Part shown: piece by piece, positions 1 through 5,756 of the stretch | Layout: each line of letters begins with the position of its first letter | Numbering within the stretch: the stretch's first letter is position 1 | Origin: Tannerella sp. | Lineage (GTDB): Bacteria; Bacteroidota; Bacteroidia; Bacteroidales; Tannerellaceae | Assembly (NCBI GenBank): GCA_031263835.1 | Contig: JAISEZ010000096.1 | Coordinates: 1 to 8,591, forward strand | Reading direction: 5' to 3' | Length of the DNA stretch: 8,591 nt | Position numbers and translations under genes: made by a program | The notes under the pieces: generated by a model | The model's input: the letters and a program-made list of their open reading frames with translations, nothing else | What the model was told of the DNA's origin: nothing | Databases searched by the model: none

Positions 1-111
1 GCGCGGCATGGTTTTGTGTATGGATATAAAATTCAAAGATTCAACCATTCAAAGATTCAAGGGTTTCCGGCGGGAATGACTGTTGGGTCAATGCACAAAA
101 CCATGCCGCGT
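1..111. repeat. Inverted repeat, two arms facing each other
   Basis: The arm at 2-18 (CGCGGCATGGTTTTGTG) is repeated as its exact reverse complement at 94-110, a 17-bp perfect inverted repeat with 75 bp between the arms. A G-T pair and two further pairs extend the stem inward. Two diverged copies of the same arm occur at about 476-530 (+) and 692-745 (-), so this is a small dispersed family. The left edge is cut by the window start, so the first copy may be longer. No coding sequence is supported here. Confidence 0.8.
31..62. repeat. 8-bp tandem repeat, four units
   Basis: Four consecutive octamers: ATTCAAAG, ATTCAACC, ATTCAAAG, ATTCAAGG. On the other strand the unit reads CTTTGAAT, the same word family as the run at 3818-3879 between adk and obgE. 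It lies in the loop of the 2-18/94-110 inverted repeat. Confidence 0.85.
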
Positions 112-503
112 GCAGTATAACTGTAAAAAAAGACGGAAGATGAAATTTTTCGGGAAAGACAAAAAAAACACAGACGTGGAAGAAAAATCCACGTGCGTGG
201 TTGGAATGACCACGCACGTGTTTGAAATAAAGACGCGCGTGGATAAAATAAACACGCGCGTGTTTGAAAAATCCACGCGCGTGTTTGAAATGACTACGCG
301 TGTGTTTGAAATAAAGACGCGCGTGGATAAAATAAATACGCGCGTGTTTGAAAAATCCACGCGCGTGGTTGGAATGACCACGCGCGTAGTTGAAACAAAC
401 ACGTGCGTGGATAAAAAAAACACGGACGTGCTTTTCAGCCTCCGGCACCTGTCTTTTTACGGTCTGCTAACTGCTATACTTCGCACGGCCCGGTTTTATG
501 CAT
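91..503. mobile_element. Possible MITE-like unit carrying the 21-bp array
   Basis: The left end (from 91, ATGCACAAAACC) and the reverse complement of the right end (from 503, ATGCATAAAACC) resemble each other for about 35 bp with mismatches; both contain an AGTATA block. Both also reach a short AAAAAGAC block at slightly different depths. The 21-bp array sits between these imperfect terminal inverted repeats. No transposase and no convincing target duplication is visible. The two ends may simply be two independently placed copies of a dispersed repeat, so the element call is tentative. Confidence 0.3.
167..439. repeat. Tandem array of 13 palindromic 21-bp units
   Basis: Units start every 21 bp from 167 to 419. 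Each has a palindromic core, ideally CACGCGCGTG, followed by an A-rich spacer. The best cores are the 16-bp perfect palindrome at 250-265 and the 12-bp one at 357-368; units at both ends are degenerate. Units recur in a fixed order of four types, giving an 84-bp higher-order repeat (167-250, 251-334, 335-418); units 230-250 and 314-334 are identical. Adjacent units can also pair with each other, for example 190-200 with 210-220. Because 21 is divisible by 3, several frames stay open on both strands, giving heptapeptides such as TRVFEIK (+) or HARVFFK (-). A repetitive protein on the plus strand (83-538, or from an ATG at 140) cannot be excluded but has no recognisable family. Confidence 0.9.
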
Positions 504-745
504 TGCCCGTCAGGGCATTTATATCAATAGAATTATGAATTATAAATTATGAATCATGAATAGACAGGAAGACAGGCAAGGCCGTTTTTGACCGCAGGGC
601 ATTCATTTCCTATCATAATTCATGACTCATAATTCATAATTCTATTTATGAATCCCCTTCGGGGAATGACAGATGAGCGGCACACGTTTTTCTATTGATA
701 GGGTTCCCTGACGGGGAATGCACAAAACCATCCCGCGCAAAGTAT
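476..745. repeat. Nested inverted-repeat element
   Basis: Outer arms at about 476-530 and 692-745 are imperfect reverse complements of each other. Both include a GTTTTRTGCATT block, a CCCGTCAGGG block and a TATCAATAG end. Inside lies a 17-bp perfect inverted repeat, 527-543 against 629-645. A small hairpin (653-657 with 661-665, loop TTC) lies between the inner and outer right arms. The outer arms belong to the same family as 2-18 and 94-110. No transposase is present. Non-coding apart from trivial open frames. Confidence 0.7.
531..641. repeat. 7-bp tandem repeats in opposite orientation
   Basis: 531-558 reads as four heptamers of the AATTATG type (AATTATG, AATTATA, AATTATG, AATCATG). 614-641 reads as four heptamers in the opposite orientation (CATAATT, CATGACT, CATAATT, CATAATT). 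Together they form the inner stem of the surrounding element. Confidence 0.75.
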
Positions 746-748
746 CAA

Positions 749-952
749 TTATTCGACCAGCCAGATACTTGTTTCTCCTTCCTGTTCGGAAAGGTCTATC
801 TTTCCTTCTTTTGCCAGCCAGCCGATGGCGGTGTACACGTCTTTTTCCTTCCGGATTTTCGTTTCTTTCTTGATATCCTTTACGCTCATCCGGCCGCATT
901 TGTTCAGCGCCCGCCATACAAGCCCCGCATTTGTACCTATTAAATGGTTCAT
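749..952 (-). CDS. Small winged helix-turn-helix protein
   Basis: A 67-residue protein starting MNHLIGTNAGLVWRALN. The pattern of a short N-terminal helix (AGLVWRALN), a second helix pair (SVKDIKKETKI, KDVYTAIGWLAKEGKI) and a closing beta wing (EGETSIWLVE) matches the small Bacteroidetes winged-helix family often annotated as DUF2582. Members are about 70 residues, so this one is full length. The family looks DNA-binding, but its targets are unknown to me. The ATG is secure: the frame has a TAA only five codons upstream (965-967) and no other start between. The gene lies 100 bp downstream of the NAD(P)H-hydrate repair gene on the same strand and could be read from its promoter. A short hairpin (996-1008, AGACA/TGTCT) lies between them; no good ribosome binding site is visible. 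Confidence 0.85.
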   Translation of the reverse strand: MNHLIGTNAGLVWRALNKCGRMSVKDIKKETKIRKEKDVYTAIGWLAKEGKIDLSEQEGETSIWLVE

Positions 953-1052
953 CTCGTTTTCGTTTTAAAATCCGTCCATTGCCCTTTTCCTGCAAAGACA
1001 GGATGTCTGTTTATAAAAACGCCTTCGCTTTTCATTTATTGCTTCCGTCTGT

Positions 1053-2597
1053 TCATATCACATCATCCGGATTTTCATCCTTCTGCAACTTGAATGCCTT
1101 GCCGAGCATCCGGATGAGGTCACCGGCAATCATGCTTTCCTGCGAACAGTCGGCCGCTGCCAGATTCCCCGCCAAACCGTGCAGGTAAACGCCGATTTGT
1201 GCGGCGGTCTCGGGCGGATATCCCTGCGCCAGCAGTCCCAGCAGGATACCGGTCAGCACATCGCCGCTTCCGGCTGTTGCCATTCCGGGGTTGCCCGTTA
1301 CATTAACATACACGTTTCCTTCCGGGGTGCAAATGGCGGTATAAGCGCCTTTCAGGACAATAACCAATTCATGTTCCCTCGCCATGTCCATCGCTTTGTG
1401 GAGCCGTTCGTAACCGGATGCACAGTCTCCGAACAGGCGGTCGAACTCCTTCGGATGAGGCGTCAGGAGGGTGCGCGGCGGCAGGGCTGCAATCCAGGCC
1501 CTGTTCATCGACAGGATGTTAAGCGCATCGGCGTCCAGCACCAGCGGCTTTTCCGCAGAGGTCAGCAGCGCCTCCAGCACCGCCTGCGAAGCGGCCTGCG
1601 TTCCCAGTCCGGGGCCTGTGCCGATGGCGTCATAAGGCGTCAGTTCCGGCAGCTCCGAAACAAAATCTTCATTTGTATCCAGACTCAGCATCGCTTCGGG
1701 AAGGGATGTCTGGAGCGCGGTTTCGCCCCGGAACGGCAAATGAACCGTCAACAGCCCGGCGCCGCTGCGCAGACAGGCGCTTGCCGCCAGCACGGCGGCT
1801 CCCGTCCTGCCTTTGCTCCCGGCAATCAACAGCGCATGACCGAAGACGCCCTTGTGTGCAAAGGTTGCCCGGGGACGAATCAGCCCGGGTATATCTTCGT
1901 CCGTCAGCATATAATAAGGCGTCTCCGTCTGTTCGACAATGGCCGGATGAATCCCGACCGGCAACACATTCCATTTCCCCGTATAAGGCGCATTTTCGGA
2001 CAGGAAAAAGGCAAGTTTCGGAAATTCGAACGTCCAGGTCCAGTCCGCCCGCATGATGCCCTGCGGACGGTTCGCGGCGTTATCTTCGCCGAACAGCCCC
2101 GAAGGGATGTCAATGGACACCACCTTCGCACCGGACTGATGGATATATTCCACCAGTCCCGCATATCCCGCTTCCAGCGGACGGTTCAGCCCGGAACCGA
2201 ACAGCCCGTCAATCACCACCACTTCATGCGCCGGAAGTTTGGGCGGTGCATAATTTTCGTCTCCGGACACCTCGACAAAATCGACCTTCGGCACCGTTAG
2301 CAGGCGCGCTTTGTTCAGTTCGCAATCCGGCGACAACCGGCGCGCGGGATTGATTAAACAGACTTCTACGCGATAGTTGTCTTCCGCCAGCAGGCGCGCA
2401 ACGGCCAGCGCATCGGCGCCGTTATTTCCGTAACCGGCAAACACAATCACCCGGCGCTGTTTTGTAAAGTGAAGGCTGTATTCGCGCACAAAGGCCGTAG
2501 CGGCGCGCTCTACCAAATCAATGGAAGCAACCGGTTCATGGTCGATTGTGTACCGGTCCAGTTCCCTTATCTTTTCTGTTTCAAATATCTTTAACAT
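1053..2597 (-). CDS. nnr: Bifunctional NAD(P)H-hydrate epimerase/dehydratase
   Basis: Repairs NADHX and NADPHX, the hydrated damage forms of the reduced cofactors: the N-terminal domain epimerises R and S forms and the C-terminal domain dehydrates the S form using a nucleotide phosphate donor. The 514 residues match the usual fused length of about 500. The YjeF_N part (about 1-220) shows GYGNNGADALAVAR at 55-68, DGLFGSGLNRP at 130-140 and DIPSGL at 163-168. The ribokinase-like part (about 230-505) shows GTGPGLG at 326-332, DADALN at 355-360, TPHPKEF at 379-385 and the signature GNPGMATAGSGD at 435-446, whose final Asp is the expected catalytic residue. The start at 2597 (MLKIFETEKI) fits the family; an ATG ten codons upstream falls at or before the predicted transcription start. 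In the epimerase loop the more familiar GGDG reads GADA, so that site deserves a check. Divergent from hpt. Confidence 0.95.
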   Translation of the reverse strand: MLKIFETEKIRELDRYTIDHEPVASIDLVERAATAFVREYSLHFTKQRRVIVFAGYGNNGADALAVARLLAEDNYRVEVCLINPARRLSPDCELNKARLLTVPKVDFVEVSGDENYAPPKLPAHEVVVIDGLFGSGLNRPLEAGYAGLVEYIHQSGAKVVSIDIPSGLFGEDNAANRPQGIMRADWTWTFEFPKLAFFLSENAPYTGKWNVLPVGIHPAIVEQTETPYYMLTDEDIPGLIRPRATFAHKGVFGHALLIAGSKGRTGAAVLAASACLRSGAGLLTVHLPFRGETALQTSLPEAMLSLDTNEDFVSELPELTPYDAIGTGPGLGTQAASQAVLEALLTSAEKPLVLDADALNILSMNRAWIAALPPRTLLTPHPKEFDRLFGDCASGYERLHKAMDMAREHELVIVLKGAYTAICTPEGNVYVNVTGNPGMATAGSGDVLTGILLGLLAQGYPPETAAQIGVYLHGLAGNLAAADCSQESMIAGDLIRMLGKAFKLQKDENPDDVI

Positions 2598-2616
2598 ACT
2601 TTCTGTCTTACGCCTG

Positions 2617-2647
2617 CAAAAATACATGATTTTATACAGCAGTGCAA
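2617..2647 (-). promoter_or_regulatory. Bacteroidetes-type promoter of the repair gene
   Basis: On the minus strand TATTTTTG (2617-2624) fits the Bacteroidetes -7 consensus TAnnTTTG exactly. A TTG (2645-2647) lies 20 bases upstream, the spacing expected for the -33 element. The ATG at 2597 follows about 20 bp later, leaving a short leader. Confidence 0.6.
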
Positions 2648-2649
2648 CT

Positions 2650-2667
2650 TATCTTTGCGTAAATTTG
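2650..2667 (+). promoter_or_regulatory. Candidate -7 elements of the hpt-adk-obgE operon
   Basis: Two successive exact matches to TAnnTTTG occur on the plus strand: TATCTTTG at 2650-2657 and TAAATTTG at 2660-2667. The first has a weak T-rich -33 candidate near 2630. Both precede the chosen hpt start at 2691. The first lies three bases from the -33 TTG of the opposite promoter, so the two promoters overlap. Confidence 0.5.
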
Positions 2668-2690
2668 CGTCTTCAAAAGAACAGGAATCG

Positions 2691-3236
2691 ATGGAAGAAA
2701 AAATTCGATTGAAAGACAAAGATTTTGAGCTGTTTATTCCGGAAGCTGAAATCGTGGCGGCCATCAGGAAAATGGCGGGAGACATCCGGCGCGACACCGA
2801 AGGACAGAATCCGCTTTTTGTCGGAATCTTAAACGGCGCCTACATGTTCACCGCAGAGCTGATGAGTTGTCTGCCTCCGGCCTGCGAGCTTACGTTTGCC
2901 GCCTACTCGTCCTACCGGGGCACGCAATCCGAAGGAGTGGTGCAGGAGGTGCTGCCCGTCCGCGGAGACATAAACGGCCGGCAGATTGTCCTGCTGGAGG
3001 ACGTCGTCGATACGGGGCTGACCATGCAATACGTGATGCGGAAACTGCAGAAGTCCGGCGCCGGCAGGGTCTGTCTGGCTACGATGCTGTTCAAGCCCGG
3101 TTCGCTGAAATGCGACCTGAAACCGGACTATATCGGCCTGGAAATTGCCAGTGATTTTGTCGTGGGATTCGGACTGGATTATGACGGACTGGGACGCACT
3201 TCACGCAATATCTACAAAGTTCAAACTGACAACTGA
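2691..3236 (+). CDS. hpt: Hypoxanthine phosphoribosyltransferase
   Basis: Purine salvage enzyme that joins hypoxanthine (and usually guanine) to PRPP, giving IMP or GMP in the cytoplasm. The 181 residues fit the usual 175-185. Visible family features are LFVGILNGAYMF at 42-53 (pyrophosphate-side loop), SSYRGTQSEG at 73-82 (flexible loop over the active site), the PRPP-binding motif LLEDVVDTGLTM at 101-112, LFKP at 133-136 and FVVGFGLDYDG at 157-166 (purine-binding region). I chose the ATG at 2691 because it is preceded by AGGAA, matches the family N-terminus and lies after the promoter; an in-frame ATG at 2655 falls inside the -7 region. First gene of a probable operon; adk follows after 23 bp. 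Substrate preference between hypoxanthine and guanine cannot be read with certainty. Confidence 0.95.
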   Translation: MEEKIRLKDKDFELFIPEAEIVAAIRKMAGDIRRDTEGQNPLFVGILNGAYMFTAELMSCLPPACELTFAAYSSYRGTQSEGVVQEVLPVRGDINGRQIVLLEDVVDTGLTMQYVMRKLQKSGAGRVCLATMLFKPGSLKCDLKPDYIGLEIASDFVVGFGLDYDGLGRTSRNIYKVQTDN

Positions 3237-3259
3237 CTGTTTTTCATTACAAAAATATT

Positions 3260-3841
3260 ATGCTGAATATCATTATTTTTGGTGCGCCGGGTTCGGGCAA
3301 AGGCACACAAAGCGCATTGATTGTGGAAAAGTTCCGGCTGGATTATATTTCGACCGGACTGGAACTCCGTAAAGCCATTGACGAAGGAAGCGAGCCGGGA
3401 AAGATGGCCAAAGAGTATATTGACCGGGGCCGGCTGGTACCCGATGAAATCACCGTCCGGCTGGTGGCCGGTTTTCTGGACGGGAAACAGGATTCAAAGG
3501 GAATCCTCTTTGACGGTTTTCCGCGTACCATTCCGCAGGCCATTGCCCTGAAAAAAATCATGGATGCGCACGGAATGAATCTGTCCGTTTTGATTGACCT
3601 GCAGGTGGATGACGATGAACTGATTCGGCGCCTGCTGGAACGCGGGAAGAGTTCCGGCCGTTCGGACGACCATCCGGAAACCGTTCAGGCGCGGCTGGCC
3701 GTCTATCGCACGCAGACCGCTCCCCTGGCCACCTATTATCTCAATGAAGGAAAGTATGCCGCCGTCAAGGGTCGCGGGACGATAGAGGAGATTTTCCGGC
3801 GAATCGTTGACGTCATCGAATGCCGAATCGCTGAATCCTGA
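3260..3841 (+). CDS. adk: Adenylate kinase, short-LID type
   Basis: Converts ATP plus AMP to two ADP, setting the cell's adenylate balance. The 193-residue protein has the P-loop GAPGSGKGT at 8-16, the adenylate kinase signature ILFDGFPRTIPQ at 82-93 and GRSDD at 133-137. The LID is the short form without the zinc-binding cysteines, so length is normal for this type. One oddity: the AMP-binding segment usually written STGDxLR reads STGLELR at 31-37, with Leu where an Asp is expected. The arginine is kept and the surrounding codons are in frame, so a sequencing indel is unlikely. The last residues (about ECRIAES) are encoded by the beginning of an 8-bp tandem repeat that continues past the stop, so the C-terminus may have been altered. 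23 bp separate it from hpt and 39 bp from obgE, consistent with co-transcription. Confidence 0.95.
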   Translation: MLNIIIFGAPGSGKGTQSALIVEKFRLDYISTGLELRKAIDEGSEPGKMAKEYIDRGRLVPDEITVRLVAGFLDGKQDSKGILFDGFPRTIPQAIALKKIMDAHGMNLSVLIDLQVDDDELIRRLLERGKSSGRSDDHPETVQARLAVYRTQTAPLATYYLNEGKYAAVKGRGTIEEIFRRIVDVIECRIAES

Positions 3842-3879
3842 ATTTTTGAATCTTTGAATTTTTAAATCTTTGAATGAAT
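3818..3879. repeat. 7-8 bp GAAT-type tandem repeat across the adk 3' end
   Basis: GAAT recurs at 3818, 3825, 3833, 3840, 3848, 3856, 3872 and 3876, with AAAT at 3864, a spacing of mostly 7-8 bases. The central part (GAATTTTT, GAATCTTT) is the same octamer family seen inverted at 31-62. It covers the last codons and stop of adk and ends just before the obgE start. Confidence 0.75.
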
Positions 3880-3880
3880 T

Positions 3881-4930
3881 ATGTCTGAGTCAAATTTTGT
3901 CGATTACGTAAAAATCTATTGCCGTTCGGGAAAAGGCGGACAGGGTTCGATGCATTTCCGGCGCGAGAAATACATTCCGCGGGGCGGGCCGGACGGCGGC
4001 GACGGCGGACGCGGCGGCGACGTTTTTTTACGTGCCAGCCGCAATCTCTGGACGTTGCTCCACCTGAAGTTCGAACGCCATGTCTTTGCCTCCTCCGGCG
4101 AAAACGGCAGCGCCAAACGGAGTTCCGGAAAGGACGGCGAAGACCGGATTATCGAAGTCCCCTGCGGAACGGTGGCTTACGACGCCGAAACGGGCGCCTA
4201 CCTCTGCGACGTGACGGAAGACGGACAGACCGTCCGGCTGCTGAAGGGCGGCAAGGGCGGACGTGGCAACGTGCACTTCAAGACCGCCACCAATCAGGCG
4301 CCGCGTTATGCCCAGCCGGGCGAACCCGAAGAGGAACGGACGGTTATCCTCCAGCTCAAACTGCTGGCGGACGTCGGGCTGGTCGGTTTCCCGAATGCCG
4401 GCAAGTCCACCCTGCTGTCCGTCATGTCCGCCGCCAAACCCAAAATAGCGGACTATCCCTTTACGACGCTGGAACCGAATCTGGGGATTGTTTCCTTCCG
4501 CGACAACCGTTCGTTCGTCATGGCCGACATTCCCGGAATCATCGAAGGCGCCAGCGAAGGAAAAGGTCTCGGACTGCGCTTCCTGCGCCATATCGAACGC
4601 AATTCCCTCCTGCTGTTTATGATTCCGGCCGACGCGCAGGACATCCGGCGCGAATATGAAGTGCTCGACAGCGAACTCCTGAACTATAATCCCGACCTGA
4701 TGGGGAAAAACAGGGTGTTGGCTGTCACGAAATGCGATTTGGCGGACGGGGAACGTCTCGCCGTCATCCGGAAGGACTTGCCCGATGTCCCGTGCGCCTT
4801 TATTTCGGCCGTGGCACAACAGGGCCTTACGGAACTGAAAGACATCCTCTGGCACGAACTGACCCGGGAAACCTTCGAAGATAAGGAGCAAATCGTGCAC
4901 CGGGACATGGAAACCATGGGTAGTGATTAG
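3881..4930 (+). CDS. obgE: Obg family ribosome-assembly GTPase
   Basis: Essential GTPase that binds the large ribosomal subunit, helps its late assembly and links growth to nucleotide status. The Gly-rich Obg fold occupies about 1-157 ([14 protein letters not shown] at 35-48, [13 protein letters not shown] at 121-133). The G domain follows with G1 GFPNAGKS at 169-176, switch I PFTT at 193-196, G3 DIPG at 216-219, G4 TKCD at 283-286 (TKxD in place of NKxD) and G5 near SAV at 309-311. The protein ends at 349, shortly after the G domain, without the long C-terminal domain of some relatives. Its last four codons and stop (MGSD*) coincide with two heptamers, TGGGTAG and TGATTAG (4917-4930), of the repeat type found at 8305-8359. 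Start ATG is 39 bp after adk; no strong ribosome binding site is visible. Confidence 0.95.
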   Translation: MSESNFVDYVKIYCRSGKGGQGSMHFRREKYIPRGGPDGGDGGRGGDVFLRASRNLWTLLHLKFERHVFASSGENGSAKRSSGKDGEDRIIEVPCGTVAYDAETGAYLCDVTEDGQTVRLLKGGKGGRGNVHFKTATNQAPRYAQPGEPEEERTVILQLKLLADVGLVGFPNAGKSTLLSVMSAAKPKIADYPFTTLEPNLGIVSFRDNRSFVMADIPGIIEGASEGKGLGLRFLRHIERNSLLLFMIPADAQDIRREYEVLDSELLNYNPDLMGKNRVLAVTKCDLADGERLAVIRKDLPDVPCAFISAVAQQGLTELKDILWHELTRETFEDKEQIVHRDMETMGSD

Positions 4931-4952
4931 AAATTGTTTGGAAATAAGCAAT

Positions 4953-4970
4953 CCGGAAAATAACTTCCGG
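4953..4970 (+). terminator. Weak hairpin after obgE
   Basis: CCGGAA (4953-4958) pairs perfectly with TTCCGG (4965-4970) over a 6-base loop, 22 bp past the obgE stop. There is no clean T-tract, only CAATTCGATTTATT, so termination is a guess from position. The stretch to 5076 shows nothing else I recognise. Confidence 0.3.
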
Positions 4971-5076
4971 CAATTCGATTTATTGGATAGTTTATTTTTG
5001 GCCCTATAACATTTTGTATGGGTATAATCTACGTCAATCACTCATTTATACTCTACGGGCATTGAAAATAAATTAT

Positions 5077-5107
5077 CACCACAGAGACACGGAGAACACG
5101 GAGAAAG
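5077..5107. repeat. CACAGAGACACGGAG-type dispersed repeat
   Basis: The stretch ACCACAGAGACACGGAGAA with a following ACACGGAG has the internal near-repeat GACACGGAG/AACACGGAG. I recognise this word as one scattered in non-coding DNA of many environmental and gut bacteria. Its origin and function are not known to me. Confidence 0.5.
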
Positions 5108-5130
5108 GCATGGCGGAACGCCGTATTTTG

Positions 5131-5168
5131 ACCTCTCCCCCGGCCCCTCCCCACAAGGGAGGGGAGAG
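5131..5168. repeat. C/G-rich palindromic repeat with alternative stems
   Basis: CTCTCCCC (5133-5140) is the exact reverse complement of GGGGAGAG (5161-5168). Inside it CCCCTCCC (5144-5151) pairs exactly with GGGAGGGG (5157-5164) over a CACAA loop. The two pairings share bases 5161-5164, so they are alternatives. This type of C-rich/G-rich hairpin is a familiar dispersed intergenic repeat in many bacteria. Confidence 0.65.
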
Positions 5169-5192
5169 CGTAGCGGCGGAACGGTATCCCTT

Positions 5193-5482
5193 CATCGGGT
5201 TGCCGGATGCTCCGGGAAGCCGTAAATGTACCCCTGCATTTGGCTGCCGCACGCTGCGGGAATCAAATCTACCCCTACATTTGGTCGCCGCACGCTGCGG
5301 GAATCAAATGTACCCCTACATTCGGTCGCCGCACGCTGCGGGAATCAAATGTACCCCTACATTCGGTCGCCGCACGTTCCGGGAAGCCACTGTACGCCGT
5401 CAGTCGGTCGCCGGACGTTCCGGGAAGCCGCTGTACGCCGTCAGTCGGTCGCCGAACGCTGCGGGAGGCCGTTGTAGCCCTG
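5193..5482. repeat. Tandem 41-bp hairpin units, six full plus one 44-bp variant
   Basis: Units begin at 5237, 5278, 5319, 5360, 5401 and 5442, each exactly 41 bp; a diverged 44-bp unit (5193-5236) precedes them and a fragment follows from 5483. The unit at 5278 folds into an outer 8-bp stem (5276-5283 with 5305-5312), a 4x4 internal loop and an inner 5-bp stem (CCGCA 5288-5292 with TGCGG 5296-5300, loop CGC). Other units keep the inner stem as CCGGA/TCCGG (5193 and 5401 units). Since 41 is not a multiple of 3, no protein repeat is maintained; the plus-strand frames merely cycle through the same three peptides. The array lies between convergent genes, a typical place for REP-like extragenic palindromes. 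I see no protein gene in 4931-5547. Confidence 0.85.
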
Positions 5483-5547
5483 CATCGGATTAAACGGATT
5501 CCGAATAGAATCATTAATGCTGAAATGCGCGAATGGACATTTTGGGT

Positions 5548-5745
5548 TTATTTTTTTCGACCTGTTTCATTTTCATCTTCCGGTGGACAGGTTCCGTTGC
5601 GTATGTCCGAAAGCTGACAGCGTCCCCCGCATCCTGCACACGGAGAGTTGTCTGTTGCGGATGAAGAGAAAAGCCGGTAGAGTTTCCGGAGTATGTACCC
5701 GGCAGTCAGTATGCCGATAAGGATAATGGCGATTTCCTGAAACAT
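5548..5745 (-). CDS. FeoB-associated Cys-rich membrane protein
   Basis: A 65-residue protein with one N-terminal membrane helix (about 4-20, EIAIILIGILTAGYIL), a basic stretch, then four cysteines at 36, 39, 43 and 53 in the arrangement CAGCGGRC...C, and a charged tail. This is the layout of the FeoB-associated Cys-rich family (also called FeoC-like or Feo-associated), thought to sit at the membrane next to FeoB; a role in iron handling or stabilising FeoB is suggested by its constant neighbourhood, not proven. The start at 5745 is chosen because a strong purine-rich site, GGGAAGGA, immediately precedes it; it follows the FeoB stop by 11 bp, so the site lies just after that stop and the two genes should be co-transcribed. 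An upstream in-frame ATG at 5850 lies inside feoB and is rejected. Confidence 0.85.
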   Translation of the reverse strand: MFQEIAIILIGILTAGYILRKLYRLFSSSATDNSPCAGCGGRCQLSDIRNGTCPPEDENETGRKK

Positions 5746-5756
5746 GTCCTTCCCTT

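Noticed and set aside
167..439. CRISPR array
   Set aside because: Repeats are 21 bp with no unique spacers of 30 bp or more, the A-rich spacers are themselves repeated, and no cas gene is present.
41..448. Minus-strand open frame of 135 residues with HARVFFK-type repeats
   Set aside because: It arises from the 21-bp palindromic array, which keeps frames open on both strands; it has no family resemblance and starts in unrelated repeat DNA.
4028..5041. Long minus-strand open frame opposite obgE, and similar long frames opposite nnr and feoAB
   Set aside because: They are shadows of high-GC coding sequence; the opposite strands encode intact, recognisable proteins.
5193..5482. CRISPR array or tandem tRNA-like units
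   Set aside because: The whole 41-bp unit repeats with no variable spacer, and there is no cloverleaf or acceptor stem.
5014..5617. Several plus-strand open frames across the 41-bp array
   Set aside because: The period is not a multiple of three, so the same peptides rotate among frames; composition follows the repeat, and no start signal or family is seen.
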